Origin: CAJBLF01 sp964560855
Lineage (GTDB): Bacteria > Patescibacteriota > Gracilibacteria > Absconditabacterales > Absconditicoccaceae
Length of the DNA: 18,888 nucleotides
Assembly (NCBI GenBank): GCA_964560855.1
Contig: CAZLLU010000014.1
Location: 1 to 18,888 of the forward strand
Direction: 5' to 3'
A model generated the notes under the pieces. That model ran no database searches. It saw only the letters and a list, made by a program, of their open reading frames with translations, and had not been told where the DNA came from. Every line of letters starts with the position of its first letter. Positions within the stretch are counted from its first letter, which is position 1. The position numbers were made by a program, and so were the translations under genes. Below are positions 1 through 9,204 of this stretch, one piece after another.

Positions 1-3000
1 GCCCCTATAGAAATGGCGGAATGTAGCGCAATCACTGCTACTGGTGATGTAACTATCGAGAAGAACGGTGTTTTTGATGTCATATCCATGAGCTGAATCC
101 ACTATTCCATCATTAATGATATCAAAATTGATGGTAATTACTTTAATGGAGACGGTATCTCTATCTTCAGCGGAGATAGTAATACTATACATTCTATAAA
201 TATCGCAGAAAATAAGGATTTTTGAATCCAAATCAAAAATACCCACCATCTCAAGATAAACAAAGCAAACATTTTCGATTGACTTAGTAACGGTATACAG
301 ATAACCGATACCGACAAAAACATATTTGAGATTTTCACAATCTACGACAACGGAGGCAAAGGAATCAATATGGAATGATCCGACTACAATACGTTTGATA
401 CTCTATATACTCATGGAAACACAGATTCTAATCTTCATGTTGAATACGCTCAATATAATACATTCACAGACGTTGTAGCTACATGAAGTGTGAATTATGG
501 AATACGGATAATTTCTGGAAGCGATTATAATACCTTCAGCGGTGTCACCGTATCGGATAATGGTAAATCAGGAATGCAAATACGAAATTCCGACTTCATC
601 ACCTGAACGAACATCTTCACAAACAACAACGGTAATGTATGAGTCAACCTCTATAATTCAAATAACGACCATCTTGAAAATATATCAGTTTATAATTCCA
701 CTTTCTGAATAACATTAGAAAGTTCATCAGGAAACAATATTTTAAACACTATAACATCTTTCAACCAATATGAATGAATATCTATAGTAAATAGTTCTTA
801 TTATAATGTATTCTCATGAATCCTGTCCTATCAAAACATATGATGAGGAATGCTTATATCAACCTCATCATACAATGAGCTTCATGATCTAGAAGCGTAT
901 GACAATAACTTTGGATTAAGCATTTCAGATAGTAACAGCAATGCTTTAGATACTATTCGCCTATACAGCAACACAGGGAACAATATAGATATCAAAAATT
1001 CAAACACCAATATATTTACCAATGCCATATCTAGCGGCAGTAAATCTGGTGTATGAGTATCATTATTATATTCATCTGGAAACACCTTTGACTGATTTCA
1101 AGTATTCAACAACAATCTTGATTGAATATACATGGACTCATCCGATTATAACGATATAAAAAACACAGATATATACAACAACGATAATGGAATATACATT
1201 ACTTGAGGCAACAACAATACGATTAAATGATCGCACATCTATGACAATGATAATTGATGAATATATATCTGAACTAGTCTTTACAATATTTTAGACGACA
1301 ACAATATACACAACAATAAGGTTGGTATAAATACCTATAATACAACCAGTGATACGATCACCAATAATAAAGTTTACAGCAATATTTCTTGATTATACTT
1401 CAATTCATCTACATGATCCATAATCGACAACAATTATATATATACTAATCAATACGGAATATATCTTACCTGATGAACAAACAACATTTTCAAAGATCTC
1501 CAAATCCACGATAACATATGATGTTTTTCAATATACAATACCTCTGGAGCTATTTTGGACACCATAGATATACATGATATACTATGAGATAGTGATGGTA
1601 TCTTTATGGAAAATACAAGATACTCAACCATCAAAAATTCTCACATAATCACAACATGAGAACAAAGAGGAATCTCTATTAATGGATGAGAGAGTAATAT
1701 GATTACTTGAACATTTTTATCATGAATTGATGTATGAATTATTTTAAACAGTTCTAATAATAACACTATTTGATATTCTTCTCATCGTAATGCAATTGGA
1801 AACGCTGCGATCAATATGATTAACACGACCTGAAACGTTATAGAATATTTCTCTTGAAACGGGACGAATATTCAGGAATCTCACTGATCAGGATTATTCC
1901 TTTATACTACATATGATACATATACTCAGGCGAATAACTATATAGCACTAGATACATATCAAAGCATAGCAACGCTCGCAGGAAACACGGCTATATGAGC
2001 TACATTTATCAACCAGTTTGACCAGCTTATTTTATTTAGCCCGTCATACAGCATCTTAATCAGTTGAAGCAATTCCTTTACTATTTATGGAAACACTTGG
2101 GATGGAAAAATCTATCCTCCTACATCTATACCATCATGATCAAAACAAGCCGTAGCACAAGAAACCTGAGCAACCAATATCGCTACATTCTTGGATACTA
2201 TAGAAATAATTAGCGGAAACACCTATCTAACTATGAATTGAGGAACCGGTACTATTACGTATCACGTCCCTGGAGTAACGGTAGGACAATATCTCAAAAT
2301 ATTCAAATCCAATGATGGAAGTACATGGACAAACAATATGGAGCAGTCTGGATGTATTGTTGATAATACCTTAATCTGTGAATTTGACTTTGTAGGTGAC
2401 GTTAAACTCTTTGCATTCTGAGTACCTACTAACCTCTCCTTTACCGGATATACGCTTGACTGAGCATTAATACAAAGCGGATGATATTACAATACCGGCG
2501 TATATATTACCTTTACAGGAAACTATATTTCTGGAGCGATATTAGATGGAAATCCTTATGCTAATGGAACACATATCACTACCAATGGAACACATACATT
2601 TATCGTAACTGATGAAGGAAATAATAGTACCGGCATTACCTTTACTATAGACACTACAGTTCCTACAGTGACCGTCATTACTCCTATAAGCGGAGCAATA
2701 CTCTATACAGGCGTAAACGTCTATTTCGAATGGACAGGCGACGATAACACTAATATATCAGGCTATACTCTCTACATTGACTGACCTGTTTCTCATACCA
2801 TTCCACTCACTACAACAGGATATACCCTTACAAGCATGCTCAATAACTGACTACACACTTGGTATGTCGTAGCTACTGATATCGCTGGGAATACTTGAAG
2901 TAGTATTCCAAGATCATTTACTATCAAAGCACCATTTAGTGGACAGATAGTATTAACCTGACCAAACACGAAGTATATTTCAACTCAACGGTTTACTAAA

Positions 3001-4467
3001 GATTATGCGAATATCTCTATGCAAGCTAACGATCCTGTAGACTATACTATCTCCGGACAACATGTCGTAGGATCCCCTCTTACTTGATCTTTCATTTGAT
3101 CAGTAATTTATAGCGCAACATTAACCTGAGCTAATGGACGAAAAGATATCTTTGTGAATATGACTAATAATAGCTGAGAAAACATTTCAGGAACATTCAC
3201 CGTTTATTTGGATACCGTAGCATCTACACCTACACTCATCAGCCCTACAAGTGGATCTACAATAACTTCATCAACTTTCACACTTAGTCGGGATGCATGA
3301 GCTGATGCTGTATGACTTTCAGGCTATCAATATTTCATTTCACCGACCGATACATTCTGAACCATCCTCGCATCATGATCGACCACATCGAATTCTGCGA
3401 ACATAAACTCTTCAACACTCTGATGAGCATGAACCTATTATCGATATGTAACATTCATAGATAGATTAGGAAACACGTCCTCTTCTGTTATAAGAAATTT
3501 TGTTTATAGCTGAGTCACGGATACCACACCGGATGATTTCCATTTCAGCGATATCGATGATGCAGATCTCAACGAGGTCTATATATCAAATACCGTTACC
3601 ATCACAGGTATGGCACCAGGCGTACAAGTCCTCGCAAGTATCAACAAATGAATGCTGTATATCAGCTGAAATGCTGTAGGAACTACTTGATATGTGCAAA
3701 ATTGATGGACAGTAAAGATAGAGCTTATCTCCAGCGACGAATACGATGAAGAAGTTTCAAGCACATTGACTATCGGTAACGAAGATGACACGTTCACCGT
3801 CACTACAAAAGAATGAAGCGACAATGATAATTATGATAATATCGATACTGATCTCTCCAACTCAGAAAAACTCATGATCATAGCTATCTTCGAAACATTG
3901 AGAGACCTCTACAACGGAGACAAAGAAGAAGAATTCTTCAATACCATCATGCTTATGCTCGACGAGAAGATGGATGAATATGATACATCTGATGATGAAT
4001 ATATAGCGCTAAAATATCTCTATGATCTCATCGAACAATATTATGATGATGGTGAATTTTGAGACGATACTCTTGATCTCGCAAAATGGGTTATCAATGG
4101 AACCTATACCGCACCTAATGGAAAAAAATATAAGATCGCCTATGATTCTTCCACCAAACGATTCACCTCTACTAATTTTGTAGTGCCTAAGTACTTCCCT
4201 ACGCTCGATACCTTGAAATACATCATCGATATCAACAACCCTGCAGGATCACAATATGTAAATGCTAAACCTATCTTAGCACGATGGAAAAACGCAAATA
4301 TAGATGGAACACGGCAGACATCTCCATACACCGCTCCAAACAAAAAAGTCTTCTACTTCTTCAAGGACATCACCGAAAGATATTCTTCCTACACATTTAC
4401 AAGCGAGAGATATTTCAACAGTCTCAATGACGTCAAGGAGTTTATCTACAACAGCAATAAAAAATAA
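1..4467 (+). CDS. Giant parallel beta-helix / Ig-like surface protein, 5'-truncated
   Basis: Frame 1 is open from the window edge to TAA at 4465-4467 (1488 residues visible) once about 65 in-frame TGA codons are read as Gly; there is no in-frame TAA or TAG. Residues 1 to about 660 are short Asn/Asp/Ile/Gly-rich rungs of the form N-x-I-x-x-N-x-I-x-x-N with G-I turns, typical of NosD/PbH1-type right-handed beta-helices. Residues about 740-1170 look like successive Ig-like/fibronectin-like modules, each with a DTT-x-P start, a sugar- or cadherin-like GYTLYIDG strand and a DxxGN turn. Next comes an acidic Asp/Glu-rich region (about 1180-1360), then two tandem C-terminal repeats beginning at Tyr1369 and Tyr1443 with a shared YTAPNxK motif. 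The start and any signal peptide lie outside the window. I infer an exported adhesin or cell-envelope protein; enzymatic beta-helix activity (lyase or epimerase) cannot be excluded. The following gene is convergent. Confidence 0.88.
4105..4464 (+). repeat. Twin C-terminal YTAPN protein repeats of the beta-helix protein
   Basis: Residues 1369-1414 and 1443-1488 align. Both start YTAPNxK, continue with an aromatic/basic strand, a TS pair, a KYF or RYF motif, an S/T-L-D/N-D/T-x-K helix and end with Asn-rich residues. Each is preceded by A-K/R-W and an I-N/D-G-T motif, so the true unit is probably about 70 residues. The second copy ends at the stop codon. Placement at the extreme C-terminus of a large exported protein suggests a surface-anchoring or sorting module, but that is inference. 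Confidence 0.6.
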
Positions 4468-4488
4468 TTAATAATTAAAAAATGATAG

Positions 4489-4507
4489 CCCTCATTTGAG
4501 GACAAGT
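4489..4507. repeat. 19-bp hairpin direct repeat, copy 1
   Basis: The motif CCCTCATTTGAGGACAAGT contains the palindrome CCTC-ATTT-GAGG, a 4-bp stem with a tetraloop (5 bp if the A-T pair closes). It lies in the 154-bp gap between the convergent beta-helix and glycosyltransferase genes. A second copy with one T to C change starts 92 bp downstream. Confidence 0.6.
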
Positions 4508-4509
4508 GA

Positions 4510-4571
4510 ATAATGTTGGATTTTGTTTTCATTATGAACTAAATAGCTCATAAAAAAGCAGCTCCGACATT
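4510..4571. repeat. Imperfect inverted repeat between convergent genes
   Basis: AATGTTGGA (4512-4520) pairs with TCCGACATT (4563-4571) with one G-T wobble. It lies between the two 19-bp repeats, so the transcript could fold with a small hairpin outside each arm. A run of six A (4552-4557) next to GCAGC reads as a T-tract on the minus strand. This may end transcription of the glycosyltransferase gene, but there is no classical GC stem immediately before the T-tract. Confidence 0.35.
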
Positions 4572-4580
4572 TTTCATTAT

Positions 4581-4599
4581 CCCTCATTCGAGGACAAGT
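4581..4599. repeat. 19-bp hairpin direct repeat, copy 2
   Basis: CCCTCATTCGAGGACAAGT matches 18 of 19 bases of copy 1 at 4489. The only difference is in the tetraloop (ATTC instead of ATTT), so the CCTC/GAGG stem is kept. It sits 22 bp from the stop codon of the convergent glycosyltransferase gene. Confidence 0.6.
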
Positions 4600-4621
4600 C
4601 ATTGTTTATCATTCATTATAT

Positions 4622-5749
4622 TTAGCGATAGAGTTTTATCAATTCCTTGACGGTCGAATTCCGCGAGAAATCTTTCGAAGGGATGAAGTAATCTGGATTA
4701 TCCATCCGCTGTTCGCGTTCCAAGATAGCCTGGATAATCTCCCTCTTGGAAGCCGGAGCGATGAATTTTATATTTCCCCAGACGACTTCTGGAATGGATG
4801 CTATATAGGTCGTCAATAGTGATTTCTTCATAGCAGCTGCTTCCGTATGCACTGAACCGAATCCTTCAGAAATCGACGGTGCTACGATAAGATCTGCACT
4901 TGCTACAAACGTACGCAAATCATTTTTCTCTAATCCATTAAAGATCTGGACGGATGAGCCGAGATGATATTTTCTGATTTTTTCCTTGATATATTCAGTC
5001 CTCTTGGAATCTATGAGATTGAAGACAAAAAGTAATTGCGGATCCACTATTACCAGTTCCGGCAACGCACGGACAAGATAATCAAGTCCCTTGGATTTAC
5101 CTGCATGACCGTAATATGCAATAACGAAGCGGTTGTTCCGACCATGGTCATTTTTCCGTGTCTTACTATCGAATGATGTCACTTCGTCAGAATTCCAGAA
5201 GTTGGTATCTACTCCGTTGTGGATCATCCTAATTTTTTTATCTGCGATGCCGTAGACCACTCTAAGAGAATTCATCGTATATGAGGAAACGCAATGATAG
5301 ATGCTATACGGAAACCAGAAAATGGCGCGTTCAAAAAATCTATAAAACCATCCTATTCGCCGTCCCTTGTAGAAATTCCGGAGTTTACCGAAGATCTCAT
5401 GGACTGTTAAGATCACTCTTTTGCGGAATATTTTTCCCAAGAGCGAAGCAGGGATCGCGCCTCCGTAGGTGCTCGTATGAATGAGAGAGATATCCTTATG
5501 ATGTCTGAAAATATTTATTCCTTTGATCAATGCTCGAAACATGAAACTAACCCTTCACTTGCCAACCCTATAGATATGAAAATTCTCCTTTTTTTCCTCT
5601 GACGGCAATGCTGGATCGAAGCGGCTGGTAAGTATAGAAATCATATATCCTTTTGCCAATAAACGAGAAATAACAGCTTCGAAGACCGTTTCCGATCAGC
5701 CTTTATGAGGAAGATAATAATCCAAAACAAAGAGTATATGTTTATTCAT
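4622..5749 (-). CDS. GT4-type glycosyltransferase
   Basis: 375 residues. The first 69 appear only when two TGA codons (residues 18 and 66) are read as Gly. They form the canonical GT-B N-terminus: hydrophobic beta strand LFVLDYYLPHKGG-SE, then a helix and a second strand. The C-terminal Rossmann half shows NGVD (178-181), the YYGHAGKSKG loop (212-221) and the E-x7-E signature SEGFGSVHTE (Glu295, Glu303), the donor nucleotide-sugar contact site of GT4 enzymes. The length is normal for the family. It probably transfers a sugar from a nucleotide-sugar donor to a lipid, glycan or protein acceptor on the cytoplasmic face. Donor and acceptor cannot be read from sequence. The ATG at 5749 precedes the conserved first strand and has no Shine-Dalgarno sequence. 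Only 2 of about 25 glycines use TGA. Confidence 0.9.
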
Positions 5750-5831
5750 AGAGTATGCAGTGAGATCAAAAATGTATGTACAATATGTATCGTTTTACCT
5801 ATTTATTGCAAACAAAAAAGTGGCTCAAAAT

Positions 5832-5860
5832 TTGACAAATGTACCGTCCGTAGATATAAT
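5832..5860 (+). promoter_or_regulatory. Consensus sigma70-type promoter for the CHAP gene
   Basis: TTGACA (5832-5837), a 17-nt spacer and TATAAT (5855-5860) match the bacterial housekeeping consensus perfectly. A start near 5867 leaves an untranslated leader of about 125 nt before the ATG at 5994. The leader contains no other convincing ORF. Confidence 0.8.
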
Positions 5861-5989
5861 TGAGGTGAGATAAAACCGTGCATATTCCTAAAGTTTTTTA
5901 TCCCATTGAAATTATGATTACTACTAAAATAATTTCGAAATAAATTATTGGGTAGCAAACCATAATGATGAAGACTTTTATCTACGGAC
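5846..5989. repeat. 11-bp inverted repeat bracketing promoter and start codon
   Basis: GTCCGTAGATA (5846-5856) is the exact reverse complement of TATCTACGGAC (5979-5989). The left arm covers the end of the spacer and the first base of the -10 box; the right arm ends 4 nt before the CHAP start codon. Because the left arm is upstream of the predicted transcription start it cannot pair in the mRNA, so if functional it acts on DNA, for example as paired binding sites for a regulator. Confidence 0.5.
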
Positions 5990-5993
5990 ACCC

Positions 5994-7217
5994 ATGAGAA
6001 GAAGGCCAAAAAAACTTCTGCTTCGCCAGAGAATCCACTATCATCTCAAGAAGCATGTTCATAGACATATCTACAACACCGTACGTATGACGGATCATAT
6101 ACATCATTTTCTTGTATATGGTATGGAGCTTGCTGTAATAGGAGTCATAGCAATCACTTCATTTGGATTCACTAGTTTTACCGGACTCAGTGCTGATCTC
6201 TATAAATCCAATAGTGCTGAAGTCGCAGAAGCATTATTGGATGCTATGCAAAATCCTTCTGCATCGCTCAAACAAGGCAACATCATCTCGATCCGAGATA
6301 TGGATCTGGATGTAGAAAATACATTTTCTAAATGATATTGTACCTATGGGGCAGCAAGAATCTCTCCAGAATTTTTTCCTTTTATCGATGAAAAAACTCA
6401 ACAAAGGACACGATGAGGAAATGCGGTCGATCGATGTAAAAACGCTTCAGAAACATGATATAAAATTTGAATAACTCCTGCTCAATGAGCATTGGTTGTC
6501 TATGATGCAGGATGAAAATTTTGAATTTATGGACACGTAGGAAAAGTCCTTCATTATGATAGTTCCATGAAAAAGATCATAGTCAGAGATATGGCCCGAA
6601 TAGCAAAAGGTAAGATGTCTGATCGTCGAGAGGATCTCACGACAGCACAAGTGAAATGTTATATCTACAACAAAACTAACACTACTACACCGACTACACC
6701 AACAATACCTTCCACGACAACAAAACCTTCTACACCAACGACACCTTTCACACCAGTAACGCCAGTGACACCAACGACACCTTCCACGCCAGTAACGCCA
6801 GTGACCCCAGTAACACCAACAACACCCACCACGCAACCTGAAGTTACTCCGCAAGAAACTATTGACAAGGAGCTTACACTTAAGCTTGAAGATCTGAGCG
6901 ATATCGCGGAACACTTTTTGACACAGAACGATTTACATATAAAAATCATCTCCAAATCACCACTTAAGCTTGGCGAAGTAGCTAAGGTAATTCTAGAGAT
7001 AACTGATAAAAATTGAGAGAAATATGTCTGACTCCTACCATTTGCGTTCACTATTCTCTCAACAAATGATACACTTCAACCTAGCATCTCAAATATCAAA
7101 CTCGTCAATGATGGTAAAGTAGAAATTTCCGTTCTGGCTCAAAAAGCAGGTAAAGCAGCTATCGTCATCACTATGGATGGAACGAAGATAGGAGAATTCA
7201 ATATAGAAGTGAAATAG
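5994..7217 (+). CDS. Membrane-anchored CHAP-domain peptidoglycan amidase/endopeptidase
   Basis: 407 residues with nine TGA codons read as Gly; ends at TAG. Residues 1-43 are Arg/Lys/His-rich and followed by one hydrophobic segment (about 44-64), a signal anchor or uncleaved signal. Residues about 112-220 match a CHAP domain: catalytic Cys116 in GYCTYGAAR, GGNAVDRC, the P-x-x-GALVVYD strand, His181 in YGHVGKV and a candidate third residue Asp199 in VRDMAR. Residues 228-280 are a Thr-Pro linker. Residues about 285-407 form a beta-rich domain, possibly Ig-like. CHAP enzymes cleave N-acetylmuramoyl-L-alanine or peptide cross-bridges in peptidoglycan, so this probably remodels or attacks cell walls from the outer membrane face. 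The ATG at 5994 is the only start between the upstream TAA (5925) and the TM segment. It is convergent with recA, with a shared terminator. Confidence 0.85.
6675..6833 (+). repeat. Thr-Pro linker repeat inside the CHAP protein
   Basis: Residues 228-280 are (T/P/V/S)-rich tripeptides of the TPT and TPV kind. At DNA level CCAGTAACGCCAGTGAC occurs at 6753-6769 and again exactly 36 bp later at 6789-6805, so the linker can change length by in-frame slippage. On the opposite strand it produces spurious Cys/Trp-rich and Gly/Val-rich ORFs. Confidence 0.8.
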
Positions 7218-7234
7218 CTGAAATATTTTTGCGA

Positions 7235-7270
7235 ATAAAAAAAACCTCCGATATAACGGAAGTTTTTTTC
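7235..7270. terminator. Bidirectional intrinsic terminator between CHAP gene and recA
   Basis: ACCTCCG (7244-7250), loop ATATAA, CGGAAGT (7257-7263), flanked by A8 on the left and T7 on the right. Read on the minus strand, all seven pairs form with one G-U wobble, so it is stronger for recA, whose stop is 19 bp away. On the plus strand there is one C-A mismatch. Confidence 0.8.
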
Positions 7271-7288
7271 GTATATAAGGTTAGGTTG

Positions 7289-8377
7289 CTAAGCTACTAA
7301 TTCTCCTGCCTCGGCTAAAGCATCCACTGCATCTTCTTCCACCTCAGCCTCTACTGTAAGCAATGCCTCATCATCGATGACTTTCTTTCCCATCCTCATC
7401 TCTTTGACTTTATTCTGAATATCTTTTTCTATGCTTGTCCTTGTTTTTTCATCGCTATCAAGTGCTGCTATAAATTTCTCTTTTCCTTGAAACTTCTGTT
7501 TACCGAAAGTATAGAACGCTCATGATTTATCTACTAGTTTAAGCGCTGTCGCTGCCTCTATAATATCAGCCGTATGATCATATCCCACTCCCCGCTTGAC
7601 CGGTAATTCTGCGGTCTTGAACGGTGCAGAGATTTTGTTCTTTGCTATTTTGATCTTTGCCAAGTAACCGATTTGTTCTTTATCTTGAAGTAACTTATCT
7701 CCTCTACGGATCTCCACTCTCTGAGATGCAAAGAATTTTAGTGCATTACCTCCAGGAGTTGTTTCAGGATTACCAAACATTACACCGATCTTCATACGGA
7801 TCTGGTTGATGAAGATACAAGTTGTTCATGTCTTAGCGAGGACTCCTGACAATTTTCTCAAGCCTTGCGACATCATTCTCGCTTGTAATCACATATAGGA
7901 ATCACCCATATCTCCTTCCACTTCAGCTCTTGGAACCAAAGCAGCTACGGAATCGATAACGATAAGTTTGATTGCACCTGTTTTCGCCAATTCTTCAGCA
8001 ATCTGTAATGCTTGTTCTCCGAAGTCTGGCTGAGATAATAATAAGTTATCAACGTCTACACCCAGCTTGCGAGCGTAATGTGGATCAAGTGCATGCTCGG
8101 CATCGATGAATGCACAAGTCTCTCCTCTCTTCTGGATTTCTGCAATCGCATGCAATGCGATAGTTGTCTTACCTGAAGATTCCGGTCCGTAGATTTCTAC
8201 TATTCTTCCTTCCGGATATCATCCACCCAAAATAAGGTCTAATACGTAGGATCAGCTGTGAAAGGTATTCACCAATCCAACATTGGCGTTGTCTCCCATT
8301 CTCATAATGGCTCCTTTTCCGAATTGTTTCTCGATGTTCTTAAAAGCCTCTTGTAACTCTTGCTTCTTGGTTGTCAT
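7289..8377 (-). CDS. recA: Recombinase RecA
   Basis: 362 residues after reading five TGA codons as Gly. RecA binds single-stranded DNA, catalyses ATP-dependent strand exchange and promotes self-cleavage of LexA-type repressors. Visible motifs: Walker A GPESSGKT (64-71), Walker B LIVIDSVAAL, the MGLQARMMSQ and FINQIRMKIGVMFGNPETTP segments, GGNALKF and RVEIRRG. The ATG at 8377 gives MTTKKQELQEAFKNIEKQFG, matching the family N-terminus. Conserved glycines, including Gly after Met in SYMGLQAR and Gly in DKSGAFY, are encoded by TGA, which rules out a pseudogene. The C-terminus is acidic, as usual for RecA. It is divergent from the S23/lexA-like pair and convergent with the CHAP gene. Confidence 0.97.
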
Positions 8378-8394
8378 GGATATGTTGTTATAAT

Positions 8395-8422
8395 AGTATA
8401 AAACGAATTAGATAATTTTCAA
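8395..8422 (-). promoter_or_regulatory. Probable recA promoter
   Basis: On the minus strand TTGAAA (8417-8422), a 16-nt spacer and TATACT (8395-8400) each match the consensus at five of six bases. The implied start lies only about 10 nt before the recA ATG, giving a very short leader with no Shine-Dalgarno site. Confidence 0.5.
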
Positions 8423-8426
8423 TTTC

Positions 8427-8468
8427 GAATTACGAATTGTGAATTATGAATTATGAATTATGAATTTT
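8427..8468. repeat. GAATTNN heptamer tandem repeat
   Basis: Six units of period 7: GAATTAC, GAATTGT, three GAATTAT and GAATTTT. Degenerate units (GAATTAG at 8405, CAATTTC at 8420) lie to the left, reaching the putative -35 of recA. It is one of two simple repeats flanking the S23-type gene. Confidence 0.8.
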
Positions 8469-8632
8469 TTGTGATGAAGTGTACTCAATCATTCAGACGC
8501 ATTACGATATCAATCGTCCATAGCGAGTGAAATGTTTTTTTGAGTCTTTTCTCATCAACGAATCTGATTTTATTCTTTTATTTTAGAAAATCAAGAGATT
8601 TTTTTCATATGCTGACCTACGTTTTTATTATC

Positions 8633-8706
8633 TGTCAAAAATATGATTGATTTTGTCAAAAATGGTTTGACACCGTCAAGGAAATAATTAAACTTGACGT
8701 TGTCAG
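8633..8706. promoter_or_regulatory. Cluster of TTGAC/GTCAA boxes, candidate SOS operator
   Basis: Two direct TGTCAAAAAT boxes (8633-8642, 8654-8663); a perfect inverted pair TGTCAAA-N5-TTTGACA (8654-8672); TTGAC-ACC-GTCAA (8667-8679); and TTGAC-GTT-GTCAG (8694-8706). The last two form a larger inverted repeat, TTGACACCGTCAAG and CTTGACGTTGTCAG, 12 of 14 bases complementary across a 12-nt spacer. Clustered palindromes between recA and a LexA-like gene are what a LexA-family operator would look like. The motif differs from the E. coli and Bacillus SOS boxes, so the assignment rests on context. Confidence 0.55.
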
Positions 8707-8767
8707 ATTAAAATATTTGGAACATTAAAAAATTCGTACGTGAGCATTTTAGTAATAATATGTGAAC

Positions 8768-9157
8768 ATGAAATTTACAGAATTCGAGAACATGGAAATT
8801 TGGCAAGATGCTATATCATTGACAACACTTATCTATGCTACTACCAAATATTGAGATTTTTCTAAAGACTTTTGACTAAGAGATCAAATTAGGAGAGCAG
8901 TAAATTCTATAAGCAGTAATATAGTAGAATGATTCGAAAGACAAAATAATAATGAATTCATTAGGTTTCTAAAAATAGCCAAATGAAGTTGCGGAGAAGT
9001 AAGAAATCAAATTCATATTGCGTTTAGGATTGGATATATCGGCCAAAACGACTTTAATACGCTTAAAAACAAATGCCTTTCATTATCTCAACAAACCGCT
9101 TGATTTATTAAATACTTGGAAAATGATAGGAAGCAATGAAACTTTACAACTAAATAG
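8768..9157 (+). CDS. S23-type four-helix-bundle protein
   Basis: 129 residues, ATG 8768 to TAG 9157. It is hidden from standard-code gene finders because six of its nine glycines are TGA. The sequence follows the four-helix-bundle family (TIGR02436, also called 23S rRNA intervening-sequence protein): FENMEIWQDAI and LIYATTKY in helix 1, FGLRDQIRRAVNSISSNIVEG in helix 2, then R-Q-N-N-N-EFIRFLKIAKGS, EVRNQIHIAFRIGYI, and a last helix of LSLSQQTAGFIKYL. The family's conserved glycines in FGL, EG and KGS are all TGA. Family length is about 120 residues, so it is complete. Function is poorly understood: members occur inside rRNA intervening sequences and as free-standing genes, and may bind nucleic acid as oligomers. 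It lies 47 bp before the lexA-like gene on the same strand, probably co-transcribed, and is flanked by tandem repeats. Confidence 0.92.
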
Positions 9158-9160
9158 CAA

Positions 9161-9196
9161 AATCTTTTAATCTTTTAATATTTTAATCTTTTAATC
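9161..9196 (+). repeat. AATCTTTT octamer tandem repeat in the lexA leader
   Basis: Four and a half units of period 8 (AATCTTTT twice, AATATTTT, AATCTTTT, AATC), starting 3 bp after the S23 stop and ending 8 bp before the lexA-like ATG. It fills the position where a ribosome binding site would lie, so unit gain or loss could change spacing or folding of the leader. Confidence 0.8.
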
Positions 9197-9204
9197 AAAG
9201 TAAC

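Larger units (their letters stand above)
8378..8767. other. 390-bp intergenic control region between recA and the S23/lexA pair
   Basis: No ORF is supported here even with TGA as Gly. From the recA side it holds a likely recA promoter (8395-8422), a heptameric tandem repeat (8427-8468), about 165 bp of unremarkable AT-rich DNA, then a cluster of TTGAC/GTCAA boxes (8633-8706) and an AT-rich leader before the ATG at 8768. I see no clear -35/-10 pair for the rightward genes. TTGACA and TTGACG inside the boxes are candidate -35 elements. Confidence 0.7.

Noticed and set aside
4489..4599. CRISPR array
   Set aside because: Only two repeat units, a spacer of over 70 bp and no cas genes nearby.
5885..5940. 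Small ORF or structured regulatory RNA in the CHAP leader
   Set aside because: Only about 22 codons with no start context, and no stable hairpin or riboswitch-like pattern seen by eye. Covariation from related genomes would be needed.
6447..7051. Minus-strand ORFs rich in Cys/Trp or Gly/Val opposite the CHAP gene
   Set aside because: They are antisense readings of the ACC/CCA-rich Thr-Pro linker and have no recognisable domain; the plus-strand frame is a complete CHAP protein.
7289..8377. recA as a broken pseudogene with several stop codons
   Set aside because: Every interruption is TGA in the same frame and aligns with a Gly or loop position; there is no TAA or TAG and no frameshift, and all catalytic motifs are intact.
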